DNA from: a virus
Virus record (IMG/VR): IMGVR_UViG_3300010370_004280
Coordinates: 1 to 29,646 of that record
DNA: 29,646 bases
Strand: one strand, 5' to 3'
A program made the translations under genes and the position numbers. Below, piece by piece: positions 15,123-22,319 of the stretch. The notes below the pieces were generated by a model, which was not told where the DNA came from, searched no databases, and was given only the letters and a program-made list of their open reading frames with translations. Numbering within the stretch: position 1 is the stretch's first letter; each line of letters opens with the position of its first letter.

Positions 15123-15862
15123 TCCGATATATTAGATTCTATCCAGTCTGTGTGATTACTAATTCTTGTATGAAATGTTTCTGTTTCGTATTCATGTTTT
15201 TTCTTATCATTTCTACTAATAAAAGAATGAATACCAGCTAATTCATTATCTATAAATAATCCTCCACCACTATCTCCATGATATATAATATATTCTAATT
15301 GAGTAGTTCCATTTTTAAGAGATGGACTACAAACTAAAGTTCCACTATAGACTTTATCTATAATATTTGATCCTGCTCTTTTTTTACCATCTTGAATTAT
15401 GGGTCCACTAAGAAAATTTCCAGTGGTCCCAAAACCCGCCAGACTACATAACTTATTTATTTCGTCTGTTTTTTTATATAGAGATGGATACCAATCTAGT
15501 CCTATATTTGATTGCAGTTTGACTATAGCGATATCATTATGTCCTTTAATATTAGGATCAAATTCTGGATGAATAATAATTTTACCTACTTCTATTTTTC
15601 TATCATTTATTTCCACAACGAACAAATCATTGTTATCCATAAACACATGAGCAGCAGTAAGTATATATTTATCTCCTATGCCGACGCATGATCCAAAATA
15701 TTTTATTTTGTTAGTCTCTTTGTCTAAACATATTATTTTTCCAACATAAACAAAATCACTAGCATATTTTATATACTGATGATCCTTATTAGATGGATCT
15801 ATTAATCCTCCATGAGAAGAATGACCAAAGAGTAAAATCCAAATAAGCAATAAGCGTATCAT
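15119..15862 (-). CDS. Secreted trypsin-like serine protease (S1 family)
   Basis: A 247-residue S1 peptidase with an intact catalytic triad: His72 in LTAAHVF, Asp110 in GHNDIAIVKL and Ser198 in HGDSGGGLF. The N-terminus (MIRLLLIWILLFGHSSHG) is a signal peptide, so the enzyme should be exported. I choose the ATG at 15862, which has AAGGAGG five bases upstream. A GTG at 15868 overlaps that ribosome binding site. The site and the ATG are sequestered in the hairpin 15858-15913, so translation may depend on ribosomes ending the ruvB gene. Trypsin-type proteases are rare in phages. The substrate is unknown; a host envelope or surface protein is a reasonable guess. Confidence 0.9.
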   Translation of the reverse strand: MIRLLLIWILLFGHSSHGGLIDPSNKDHQYIKYASDFVYVGKIICLDKETNKIKYFGSCVGIGDKYILTAAHVFMDNNDLFVVEINDRKIEVGKIIIHPEFDPNIKGHNDIAIVKLQSNIGLDWYPSLYKKTDEINKLCSLAGFGTTGNFLSGPIIQDGKKRAGSNIIDKVYSGTLVCSPSLKNGTTQLEYIIYHGDSGGGLFIDNELAGIHSFISRNDKKKHEYETETFHTRISNHTDWIESNISD

Positions 15863-15913
15863 AAACACCTCCTTTTGTGCATAAAATATTACACACTAAG
15901 GAGGATTTATGAT
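15858..15913 (-). promoter_or_regulatory. Hairpin hiding the protease ribosome binding site and start
   Basis: In the minus-strand RNA, AUCAUAAAUCCUCCUU (15913-15898) pairs with AAGGAGGUGUUUAUGAU (15874-15858). That is about 16 base pairs with one bulged base, plus a short UGUG/CACA extension toward the loop. The 3' arm contains the AAGGAGG ribosome binding site and the AUG of the protease gene. The 5' arm begins at the last base of the ruvB stop codon. A ribosome terminating on ruvB would melt the stem, so this looks like translational coupling, or possibly a temperature-sensitive switch. Confidence 0.72.
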
Positions 15914-16806
15914 CAAATTTTGCCTATGATCCTACCCTTTTGAGTTCTAACAGCATATCCCATTCGTATAAGATATGGTTCGATACTATTTTCAATAGTT
16001 TCTATTGCTATGCCTGTCAGAGAAGAGATACTCTTTAGTCCAACAGGATTACCATGTTGTTTTTGTAGCATATCTAGATACATTCTATCATAGATATCTA
16101 ATCCCATATTATCGATGCCTTGAATTTTGAAGATTTCATCAACAGATAATTCTTGATCTGGATGACAGATCTTATAATTTTTATACCATTGTAGTCTACC
16201 ATTCAAAATACGAGGAGTACCCTTGCTACGTTTAGCAATTTCCACAAGATCATTATCTGATATAGTAATATTTAGCTTATCAGCATTCGATCTTGCTAGT
16301 TTAGCTAAATCATTAGCAGAATAAAAACTAAGGTGTTCTTTAATAATGAATCGATCATAAAATGGCTGACTTAAACTACCACCACTAGTTGTTGCACCAA
16401 TCATGGTAAATGCTGGAAGATCAATAGTTTCTGGTTTATTTTCGATAGTTACAGAAAGAGCAAAATCTTCCATAACAGGATATAAAAATTCTTCTACTAA
16501 CTTTGGTAGTCTATGGATTTCATCAATAAATAATACTGATCTTGGTGCCATACCCATAAGATAGGGCATAATGCTTTTTACGCTACGAATATTGGCCGCA
16601 TTGGTGGTATATAGATTAACATTGAGTTCGTTCGCTATAGCACTCGCTATGGTGGTCTTACCAAGGCCGGGAGGGCCGTCTATTAAAGTGTGTGACATCA
16701 CGGTGTTTGAGTTTAAACAGCCGGTCACAGACACCTTGAGTCTTTGAATAACATCATTTTGACCAATAATCTCATCAAATCTAGTTGGTCGAATTCCTTT
16801 AGACAT
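15913..16806 (-). CDS. ruvB: RuvB-type Holliday junction branch-migration ATPase
   Basis: A 297-residue AAA+ ATPase, slightly shorter than cellular RuvB (about 335). It has RPTRFDEIIGQ at the N-terminus, Walker A GPPGLGKT (44-51) and Walker B VLFIDEIH (91-98). The VEEFLYPVMEDF block, sensor 1 in IGATT, the arginine-finger DRF (151-153) and sensor 2 in GTPRI (Arg199) follow. A C-terminal winged helix ends EPYLIRMGYAVRTQKGR. The RuvA-contacting beta-hairpin after MEDF is shortened by several residues. RuvB pumps DNA through a RuvA-bound junction; no full RuvA or RuvC is visible here. The gene overlaps the upstream RuvA-III-like gene by 8 bases, with a GGAG ribosome binding site. It resembles RuvB far more closely than T4-type clamp loader gp44. 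Confidence 0.93.
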   Translation of the reverse strand: MSKGIRPTRFDEIIGQNDVIQRLKVSVTGCLNSNTVMSHTLIDGPPGLGKTTIASAIANELNVNLYTTNAANIRSVKSIMPYLMGMAPRSVLFIDEIHRLPKLVEEFLYPVMEDFALSVTIENKPETIDLPAFTMIGATTSGGSLSQPFYDRFIIKEHLSFYSANDLAKLARSNADKLNITISDNDLVEIAKRSKGTPRILNGRLQWYKNYKICHPDQELSVDEIFKIQGIDNMGLDIYDRMYLDMLQKQHGNPVGLKSISSLTGIAIETIENSIEPYLIRMGYAVRTQKGRIIGKI

Positions 16807-17197
16807 TTTTTATCTCCAATGATTGTAAAGCAAGTTTAACTAGTTCTAGTGTGTTTGTTATATTTTGATTATTTTTGATGATATCTAACAATAATGAATC
16901 AGATTCTAGTCTGGTAAAACCATATTGTTGTAATATACAACTAGCCTCGTTTAATAGACTCTTATTTAGTTGCGGTTCTGGTGCAGACTGAGGTTGGGAT
17001 ATCTGCTGTGTTTTTTCGTATGCAATATCTATTTTTGATATCTGTTTTGGTTTGAATACTGTTCCACAAGTACAAACTATTTTGAAATTTTTTGTTTGAG
17101 ATTCTTGTAGTGTTAACCAGTGAGTATAATAACAGTTATTGTTTGGACAAGAATATTCTAGTTGACAATTAATATTAATCGGTTTCTGTATTTTCAT
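16799..17197 (-). CDS. Zinc-ribbon protein with RuvA domain III-like C-terminus
   Basis: A 132-residue protein in three parts. Residues 10-50 form a zinc ribbon (Cys17 and Cys22 in SCPNNNC, Cys42 and Cys44 in VCTCG). Residues 60-80 are a Gln/Pro/Ser linker. Residues 80-128 resemble RuvA domain III: LLNEASCILQQYGFTRLES, then an acidic and hydrophobic helix, then ELVKLALQSL, the same helix-turn spacing as EAV..LVALGYKPQEA and ELIREALRAL in RuvA. Domain III is the part of RuvA that binds RuvB. The tetramerising DNA-binding domains I and II of RuvA are absent. The gene directly precedes and overlaps ruvB, so it is likely a RuvB partner. The motif call is by eye and needs profile support. Confidence 0.7.
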   Translation of the reverse strand: MKIQKPININCQLEYSCPNNNCYYTHWLTLQESQTKNFKIVCTCGTVFKPKQISKIDIAYEKTQQISQPQSAPEPQLNKSLLNEASCILQQYGFTRLESDSLLLDIIKNNQNITNTLELVKLALQSLEIKNV

Positions 17198-17591
17198 CGT
17201 CTTTTACCCAAAACACAAAATCATTTATATCGCTATCGTAGGCAGACTCTATCATACCCTTGTTAGCCAAACTTGTCAATATGTTACTAACCAACCTAGC
17301 ATTTAATGCTTCTATGATTTCTGTAAATATTTTTTCATCAATCAAATATCTTGATCTATTTTCATATTTGTGATGCTGCTCTTTTGCCATACTTTTCACA
17401 ATAACTAAAGCCTCATCGTGAGATAATATCTTATTGAGTTCTTTTTCTTCTTCTGGATTGATTTTTGTAACTAGTTCTGTAAATTCATCTGGATCTTCTA
17501 CAGATCCTTTACCAAATCCATTATAAACTAATCTTCTGGTTGAATCGGTAAATTGATCTAGATCATCGATAATATAATTTGGTTTAGACAT
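17175..17591 (-). CDS. Unknown protein with possible winged-helix end
   Basis: A 138-residue acidic protein with no recognised family. The middle is helical and charged (ILSHDEALVIVKSMAKEQ). The C-terminus has helix-helix-strand character (IIEALNARLVSNILTSLANKGMIES and then DFVFWV), compatible with a small winged-helix fold. A clear AAGGA ribosome binding site lies seven bases before the ATG. It overlaps the zinc-ribbon gene by 23 bases and belongs to the operon with ruvB and rIIAB. A recombination or replication role is suggested only by its neighbours. Confidence 0.72.
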   Translation of the reverse strand: MSKPNYIIDDLDQFTDSTRRLVYNGFGKGSVEDPDEFTELVTKINPEEEKELNKILSHDEALVIVKSMAKEQHHKYENRSRYLIDEKIFTEIIEALNARLVSNILTSLANKGMIESAYDSDINDFVFWVKDDENTETD

Positions 17592-17601
17592 AAGTGTTTC
17601 C

Positions 17602-17997
17602 TTAATTTAAGATATCAAACATTCCCTTATAATAATGTGGTTGTTGTAAAAAATGAACCGCATGACTTTTGATATGGTTTACATATTCAGTAGATAGCGG
17701 ATCATTTACAAAATATTTTTTCTTCCATATTGGTTGATTCTGATAGTTAACCCCCAAATACTGGACAGGGTTTTTGTCCTTACCAGTATTGGAGGTCAAA
17801 CTATTCACAGGAAACGACTTTGGAGGAAAACCATAAACATACCATGTATTAGTAAAATTATTACTCATATTGTTCAGAGTATCGTATAATGCTTTGCCCC
17901 AAGCATCCCAAGCATCAGGATCAAATTTAAAATAGTTCTTATATTTATCCTGACTATTGTTATCATCATCATCGTATTCTTCATCTTCTTGGTGCAT
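17602..17997 (-). CDS. Unknown protein with acidic N-terminus
   Basis: A 131-residue protein that begins with a very acidic stretch (MHQEDEEYDDDDNNSQD) and continues with an aromatic-rich body (YFKFDPDAWDAWGKALYDTL, WYVYGFPPKSFP). No family recognised. Its upstream region carries only a weak AAGAG ribosome binding site, and the tRNA-like minihelix lies between it and rIIB. It sits ten bases before the next gene of the operon. The acidic tract resembles the acidic tails of rIIB and of the gene at 21732-22010. Confidence 0.68.
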   Translation of the reverse strand: MHQEDEEYDDDDNNSQDKYKNYFKFDPDAWDAWGKALYDTLNNMSNNFTNTWYVYGFPPKSFPVNSLTSNTGKDKNPVQYLGVNYQNQPIWKKKYFVNDPLSTEYVNHIKSHAVHFLQQPHYYKGMFDILN

Positions 17998-18035
17998 CGT
18001 ATAATGCTCTTATGTATATTTATCGTTATTAATAA

Positions 18036-18089
18036 AAGAGTGTTGGAGGGATCGAACCTCCATAGCCCAAATTACTTTTGCTCACTCTT
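18036..18089 (-). ncRNA. tRNA-like minihelix (acceptor stem plus T-arm only)
   Basis: The RNA would be about 54 nt. A 7-bp stem AAGAGTG/CACTCTT encloses 21 nt and a perfect tRNA T-arm, GGAGG-TTCGATC-CCTCC, with the conserved TTCRA loop. There is no room for normal D and anticodon arms: the 21 nt can form at most a small AGC/GCT hairpin. Two A residues separate the T-stem from the outer stem, unlike a normal tRNA, and CCA is not encoded. It could be a decayed tRNA, or a deliberate RNase P or RNase Z processing signal between rIIB and the genes after it. Confidence 0.5.
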
Positions 18090-18095
18090 CAAATA

Positions 18096-18959
18096 TCAAG
18101 CATAATCCTGATCGGGATCATACTCTTCATCTTCTTCGTCGTCATCGTCCTCAAACTGATCCCAGTAATCATTATCATACTCATCATAAAGATCCTCGTC
18201 ATCATCCTCGTAAGAATCTTCATTAAAGTTACTCTTATAAAGAGGCTTTAATAGTTCGCCCTGATACTCACCAACTACTTCATAGCGACAGGTGCGAAGT
18301 TTCTCACAATTACAATCAGACGGAACACTCACAACATCTTTAGGATTGATCTTAACAATCACAATTCTGTCACCAGAATCAATGCTACCATAGTTAGCCA
18401 CATAGTTTAACGCACCAGCATGAAGTCCCTGAGAACAACCCTGACTACGATTGTCGTCAACCTTTGCTCGATTCATCTCACAAACTTTACCAACATGGTT
18501 ATCGAATGTTCCACGATACTTATCCATGTAATCGTTACGAACAGCCTTGTATGCTAGAAAATGTCCATCTTCTGTAATTGGAAGATGTTCATGCTCCAAG
18601 AAATCATATAGTTCCCTCTGACTCTGCATACTTGGATTATCCATAAGATTATTTAGAAAGTTTACAAGAGGCTGAAACGGTAGACCCTTGCTCATAAACT
18701 CTAGAATTCTCTTACTAATACTACCATGAACTTCTTCACCTTGATAAAGAACCTTTCCGTTCTTTACCTCAACCTGACCATCACTAAAAGTAGAGATAGC
18801 CTTTTCAATATCAATCAACTCTACTAGATCATCACTAGTAGCAGTTGGTAAGGACTCCAGAATCAATTTGTAGTTGATATGATCTGGAAGAACCTGATAA
18901 GCCTTGTTGTTTAAAATCAACGTAAGATTACCATCAACCCACATAAAAGGAACGCTCAT
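18096..18959 (-). CDS. rIIB: rIIB-like protein
   Basis: A 287-residue homologue of T4 rIIB. The hallmark block is present: LPITEDGHFLAYKAVRNDY, then GTFDNHVGKVCEMNRAKVDDNR, then CSQGLHAGALNYV and IVKINPKDVVSVPSD, then CRYEVVGEY. In T4, rIIB acts with rIIA at the membrane in lysis inhibition and in resisting Rex-type exclusion. The last 40 residues are an extreme acidic and aromatic tail (runs of Asp/Glu with Tyr/Trp) not typical of T4 rIIB. A GGAG ribosome binding site precedes the ATG, and 26 bases separate it from rIIA. The homology is firm; the function in this phage is inferred. Confidence 0.93.
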   Translation of the reverse strand: MSVPFMWVDGNLTLILNNKAYQVLPDHINYKLILESLPTATSDDLVELIDIEKAISTFSDGQVEVKNGKVLYQGEEVHGSISKRILEFMSKGLPFQPLVNFLNNLMDNPSMQSQRELYDFLEHEHLPITEDGHFLAYKAVRNDYMDKYRGTFDNHVGKVCEMNRAKVDDNRSQGCSQGLHAGALNYVANYGSIDSGDRIVIVKINPKDVVSVPSDCNCEKLRTCRYEVVGEYQGELLKPLYKSNFNEDSYEDDDEDLYDEYDNDYWDQFEDDDDEEDEEYDPDQDYA

Positions 18960-18985
18960 GTTATTTTCTCCATTCTCCTGTGAAA

Positions 18986-21661
18986 TTAAATCAAATTACC
19001 TAGTGTTGTTTTCAACGACTCAATATTCTTTTCGCTGCCCATGCTACTAAACCATGCTGGTTTGCTATAATAACCATCAGTATCAAAAATCTTTAAAGGA
19101 TTATCGCTGCTGATCTTTCCAAAGTCGGCATCGTGGCTACTTCCAACAATATACTTGAACATCGGACTCTTGTCAACTGCGTCTTTAAGATTTTTTCTGA
19201 TCTGAGGCATTTTTGGCAAACTATCAACAATAGTATTGTCCGAATTATTCTTCTCTAATGATTTTAGAATCACATTATCTTCAACATTATTATAAATTGT
19301 TAATATAGTACGTTTAATATTGGCAAGTGATTGATTAGCATCACGAATACCTGATGGATCAATACCATTGATACCATAGTTATTCAGAATAATCGCTATA
19401 TGAGCATAATAGTCTTCTTTCTTGATCTTCTTTAAGTGATGACCATGATGAATAGTAAAAGCAAAGAACTCTATCAAGAACCACTGATCAATAGTATCAC
19501 AAAGATCCTTATTGTTGATATACTTACGGTAATCTATACCGAATAGATTAATAATGTGAAACATAATATTTCTATCACTATGTTTTCCATTGTAGTAATA
19601 TCCACCACCACCATAAGTGCTATCAGCCATATTATATTGGTTCGCTGAATACTCTATAATCTTACTATGCGAAGATACTTTATCTGATAACTTTGAAACA
19701 ATCTTTGTTACCCATTTCTCAAACCACTCGTTAAAATCAACAAGATTGTATCCTTCGTCTTTAAGTTTTTGCACAACACTGGACTTGATAGCAAAAATCT
19801 TTTGATTATCGAATAGTTTTTCTCCAATAATAACATCCTTGTTTCCTGCTAAAGTATGAACATGATGAATACTAGGATAATTTTCGATAGAACCATATCT
19901 TAGAATAGGAATATAAACAATCTCATTAGAGTCATCTTCTAAATATTCTAGAAGATCATCTGATAGTTCTCTAAGGTAATTAGAATCATTCATTCCATTA
20001 CCGCTAAGAGTTTCGCACTTTTTATCAGACCCTACCCCATGTATAATGAATACATCCTGTTTACTAATTGCTCCAGACGATCCTCTACTGGTACGAGGGG
20101 ATGAGCCATTTAGTAGATTACGATAGTCGGAAACGTTTAATAGATTGCTTTCTCCACCAATATCCTTGATAACATCATCAAAACCTTCGGTAGAATCTTC
20201 TGGATGATCGCTATCAACCATCAGATAAGCATAGCAATCATTTTGATTGCAATACTTTGTAACAATCTTCTTTGCTGTTTCGATTCCTTTCACATCGCAG
20301 CGGAAGAAAACCATCTTGCCATTCTTTTTGACAGAATCATAATAGTAGGCGCCTCTTGATGAGAGGGTTTCCCAATGAATCTTATCTGTAAGATAAACTA
20401 GCCTGCGAGAACGATAACCAGCACTTCTCCAGTTAAAAACGTAAAGTTGCTTGCTCTTCTTAAACTTGTATTCAAGGTCTTTGCTGCTACTAAGTTCATA
20501 GACTTTTCCTGTTGGATCAGTCCATACTGCTCCCGCAGTCCATCCACCAGCAAGATCACTAAGATTATAGTAAGTGGTATATGCTTCTACAAGACTCTTA
20601 CATTCTGTAAGTTTATTAGTCATATCTTCCTTGAGTTGCATATAAATCTCAAGGGTTCGTTCACGAAGAACCTTGATCACATTTTTTGTGTACTGTAGTC
20701 CTTCACGACTAACGTCCATCTCTAGTTCACCAATACCAAACTGGATTTCCAGATATAGACCAGAATTCAGAATCTCCTTGACTAAACTCTTCCAGTTGTC
20801 AACGTCAACCTTTTTAAATGCTCTGTTCCAGCGTTGAATAGATTCATTATCATTCTTTTCGTTCTCTTCGCCAATAATCTTGGTGGTATCAACTGGATAA
20901 GCAATATTACCCATGATAGCAACAACACCACTACCGGGACTATTATAGTTGCTAGGATATTGATGACCATGATTAGAGACTCGACCAATCTTCCAACCCT
21001 TACCCTCGATAACAATATTAGTATGAGAGTACGAATGATCATTTAGACTACTATCAGTACCACCCTCAATAATGGGCTTCATCTTAAAGTAGTGGTAAAC
21101 TCTTTTAGACTTGGTGCTAAACTCATCAAAATCATATTGCTTAACAGCAAAATTGATTTCTAGCCCATTAGGTTCTGTTGTTGGACTAATATCGAACAGA
21201 TTAAGAGATGGAACACCGGCCTCGTCCATAGCCGCAATATACGAATACTTGGTTCCATTAAAATAAGAAACGGTACTAAAACTCTTAGTATAAGCAAATG
21301 GACTCTTAGAACCTAGTCCAAGACAACCAACAAAATCATTACTGTCATTCTTGTTGCTTGCACCATATGTTGTATATAGTTCCTCCATATCCTTCTGACT
21401 AAGACCAGTACCATAATCTCGCACTGTAAACGAAGGATTGGCTCTTGTTGGCAGAATTACCTTAAAAGGATTCTTATTGTTAGCAGCAATATGAGCATCA
21501 TAAGCATTTGTGCTTAGTTCACGAATTACTGCCATAACCTTATCGGAATACAAAGAGTCCGAAAGGATTTTAAACATTTTGCTAGTTTGTGCAATCGTAA
21601 ACTGATTGCTATTCTCGATTCCTCTACTATGAATTTCAACTGTGCGGTCTGCTAGTTTCAT
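18986..21661 (-). CDS. rIIA: rIIA-like protein with GHKL ATPase domain
   Basis: An 891-residue homologue of phage rIIA. The N-terminal GHKL ATPase has its N-box RELSTNAYDAH near residues 47-57, VRDYGTGLS near 80-88 (Asp-x-Gly-x-Gly) and GLGSKSPFAY near 113-122. A long C-terminal region without known motifs follows. I choose the ATG at 21661 because GGAGGAAACG precedes it. The open frame extends to a TTG at 21721, but that TTG is the first three bases of the -35 box TTGACA, so the extension is promoter and leader DNA. It is first in the operon rIIA-rIIB-unknowns-RuvA-III-like-ruvB-protease. In T4 it is a membrane-associated partner of rIIB. Confidence 0.94.
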   Translation of the reverse strand: MKLADRTVEIHSRGIENSNQFTIAQTSKMFKILSDSLYSDKVMAVIRELSTNAYDAHIAANNKNPFKVILPTRANPSFTVRDYGTGLSQKDMEELYTTYGASNKNDSNDFVGCLGLGSKSPFAYTKSFSTVSYFNGTKYSYIAAMDEAGVPSLNLFDISPTTEPNGLEINFAVKQYDFDEFSTKSKRVYHYFKMKPIIEGGTDSSLNDHSYSHTNIVIEGKGWKIGRVSNHGHQYPSNYNSPGSGVVAIMGNIAYPVDTTKIIGEENEKNDNESIQRWNRAFKKVDVDNWKSLVKEILNSGLYLEIQFGIGELEMDVSREGLQYTKNVIKVLRERTLEIYMQLKEDMTNKLTECKSLVEAYTTYYNLSDLAGGWTAGAVWTDPTGKVYELSSSKDLEYKFKKSKQLYVFNWRSAGYRSRRLVYLTDKIHWETLSSRGAYYYDSVKKNGKMVFFRCDVKGIETAKKIVTKYCNQNDCYAYLMVDSDHPEDSTEGFDDVIKDIGGESNLLNVSDYRNLLNGSSPRTSRGSSGAISKQDVFIIHGVGSDKKCETLSGNGMNDSNYLRELSDDLLEYLEDDSNEIVYIPILRYGSIENYPSIHHVHTLAGNKDVIIGEKLFDNQKIFAIKSSVVQKLKDEGYNLVDFNEWFEKWVTKIVSKLSDKVSSHSKIIEYSANQYNMADSTYGGGGYYYNGKHSDRNIMFHIINLFGIDYRKYINNKDLCDTIDQWFLIEFFAFTIHHGHHLKKIKKEDYYAHIAIILNNYGINGIDPSGIRDANQSLANIKRTILTIYNNVEDNVILKSLEKNNSDNTIVDSLPKMPQIRKNLKDAVDKSPMFKYIVGSSHDADFGKISSDNPLKIFDTDGYYSKPAWFSSMGSEKNIESLKTTLGNLI

Positions 21662-21692
21662 CGTTTCCTCCAAAAGTTTCTGTGATGTCCCA

Positions 21693-21721
21693 AGTATATC
21701 ATCGGCCGAATCACTTGTCAA
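21693..21721 (-). promoter_or_regulatory. Strong sigma70-type promoter of the rIIA operon
   Basis: The consensus -35 TTGACA (21721-21716) and -10 TATACT (21698-21693) are separated by exactly 17 bases. CCGAT lies in the spacer just before the -10. A leader of about 25 bases leads to GGAGG and the rIIA ATG. Confidence 0.88.
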
Positions 21722-21731
21722 GCATCAGTTT

Positions 21732-22010
21732 TTATTCCTGATCGTCGTAATTTTCATAATCCTCTGGTTGATAATCCTCATAAGGATCCCATGTTTCATC
21801 TTCTTCCTCATCATCAATATCTTCTGTATTATATTCTATTCCATCCTGAAATTCTTGTATTCTTTGAAGAGTATAGGCTATATTTTCATTAATTTTGAGT
21901 AAGGTATCATCAAGATCTGATATTTGTTTGCTTAATTTTTTATCCGTAGATATTATTAATTTATGCAGTTGATTGATCTGTTCTGATATTTTATCAAAAT
22001 CTTTTGACAT
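21732..22010 (-). CDS. Small coiled-coil protein with acidic tail
   Basis: About 92 residues. The first two thirds have a heptad-like pattern (KISEQINQLHKLII, KKLSKQISDLDDTLLKINENI) that predicts a coiled coil. The last third is acidic and aromatic (DETWDPYEDYQPEDYE), very like the tail of rIIB. The start is the ATG at 22010 with TAGGTG upstream; a GTG two codons earlier (22016) is part of that leader. No family recognised. It lies just upstream of the rIIA promoter. Confidence 0.72.
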   Translation of the reverse strand: MSKDFDKISEQINQLHKLIISTDKKLSKQISDLDDTLLKINENIAYTLQRIQEFQDGIEYNTEDIDDEEEDETWDPYEDYQPEDYENYDDQE

Positions 22011-22016
22011 AAACAC

Positions 22017-22319
22017 CTACACTTTTTTATATTCGATAATATCCCCATTGGTAGTAATTTTTTGATCTTCGTATTTTGATGCTACTCTACGATAAAACTC
22101 TTGCTTTATATTCTCTAATACACCAGTAATCATAGATATTTTACTGTATGATGGTTTACCCATGCTTAAGGCTAGTATTTTGGTAAATGTATAATTTATC
22201 TCCCCAACAATAGACAAAAATTCTTCATCAGATAGTTGTTGATTTTCGGTCAATAATTCGCATACATGACGAATACCTTCATCTAAATACAATCTTGCTT
22301 TTTCATTAATATATGGCAT
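22017..22319 (-). CDS. Small conserved-type phage protein (DUF6899-like)
   Basis: A 100-residue protein. It has an MPYINEKARLYLDEGI start, a GEINYTFTKILAL segment and a GVLENIKQEFYRRVASKYED segment ending with NGDII. This order (MPYI..., GELNY..T.., GVLE..K.EFYRR...YED.K...NGDV) is a pattern I associate with a widespread small phage and bacterial family (DUF6899 type), function unknown. An AGAGG ribosome binding site precedes the ATG. It overlaps the kinase-like gene by 14 bases. Confidence 0.72.
   Translation of the reverse strand: MPYINEKARLYLDEGIRHVCELLTENQQLSDEEFLSIVGEINYTFTKILALSMGKPSYSKISMITGVLENIKQEFYRRVASKYEDQKITTNGDIIEYKKV

Noticed and set aside
15896-15924. Plus-strand six-codon frame after a perfect AAGGAGG
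   Set aside because: The AAGGAGG here is the complement of the hairpin arm that pairs with the protease ribosome binding site, which explains it better.
15913-16806. T4 gp44-type clamp loader instead of RuvB
   Set aside because: The VEEFLYPVMEDF block, the GTPRI sensor 2 and the C-terminal EPYLI..GY..RT..GR winged helix are specific to RuvB.
18036-18127. A full-length tRNA reaching into the end of rIIB
   Set aside because: A 92-nt fold with another AAGAGT arm can be drawn, but it has no credible anticodon arm and the bases are explained by the acidic coding tail of rIIB.
19617-21046. Several short frames on both strands inside rIIA
   Set aside because: rIIA is continuous and homologous over its length, so these are shadows.
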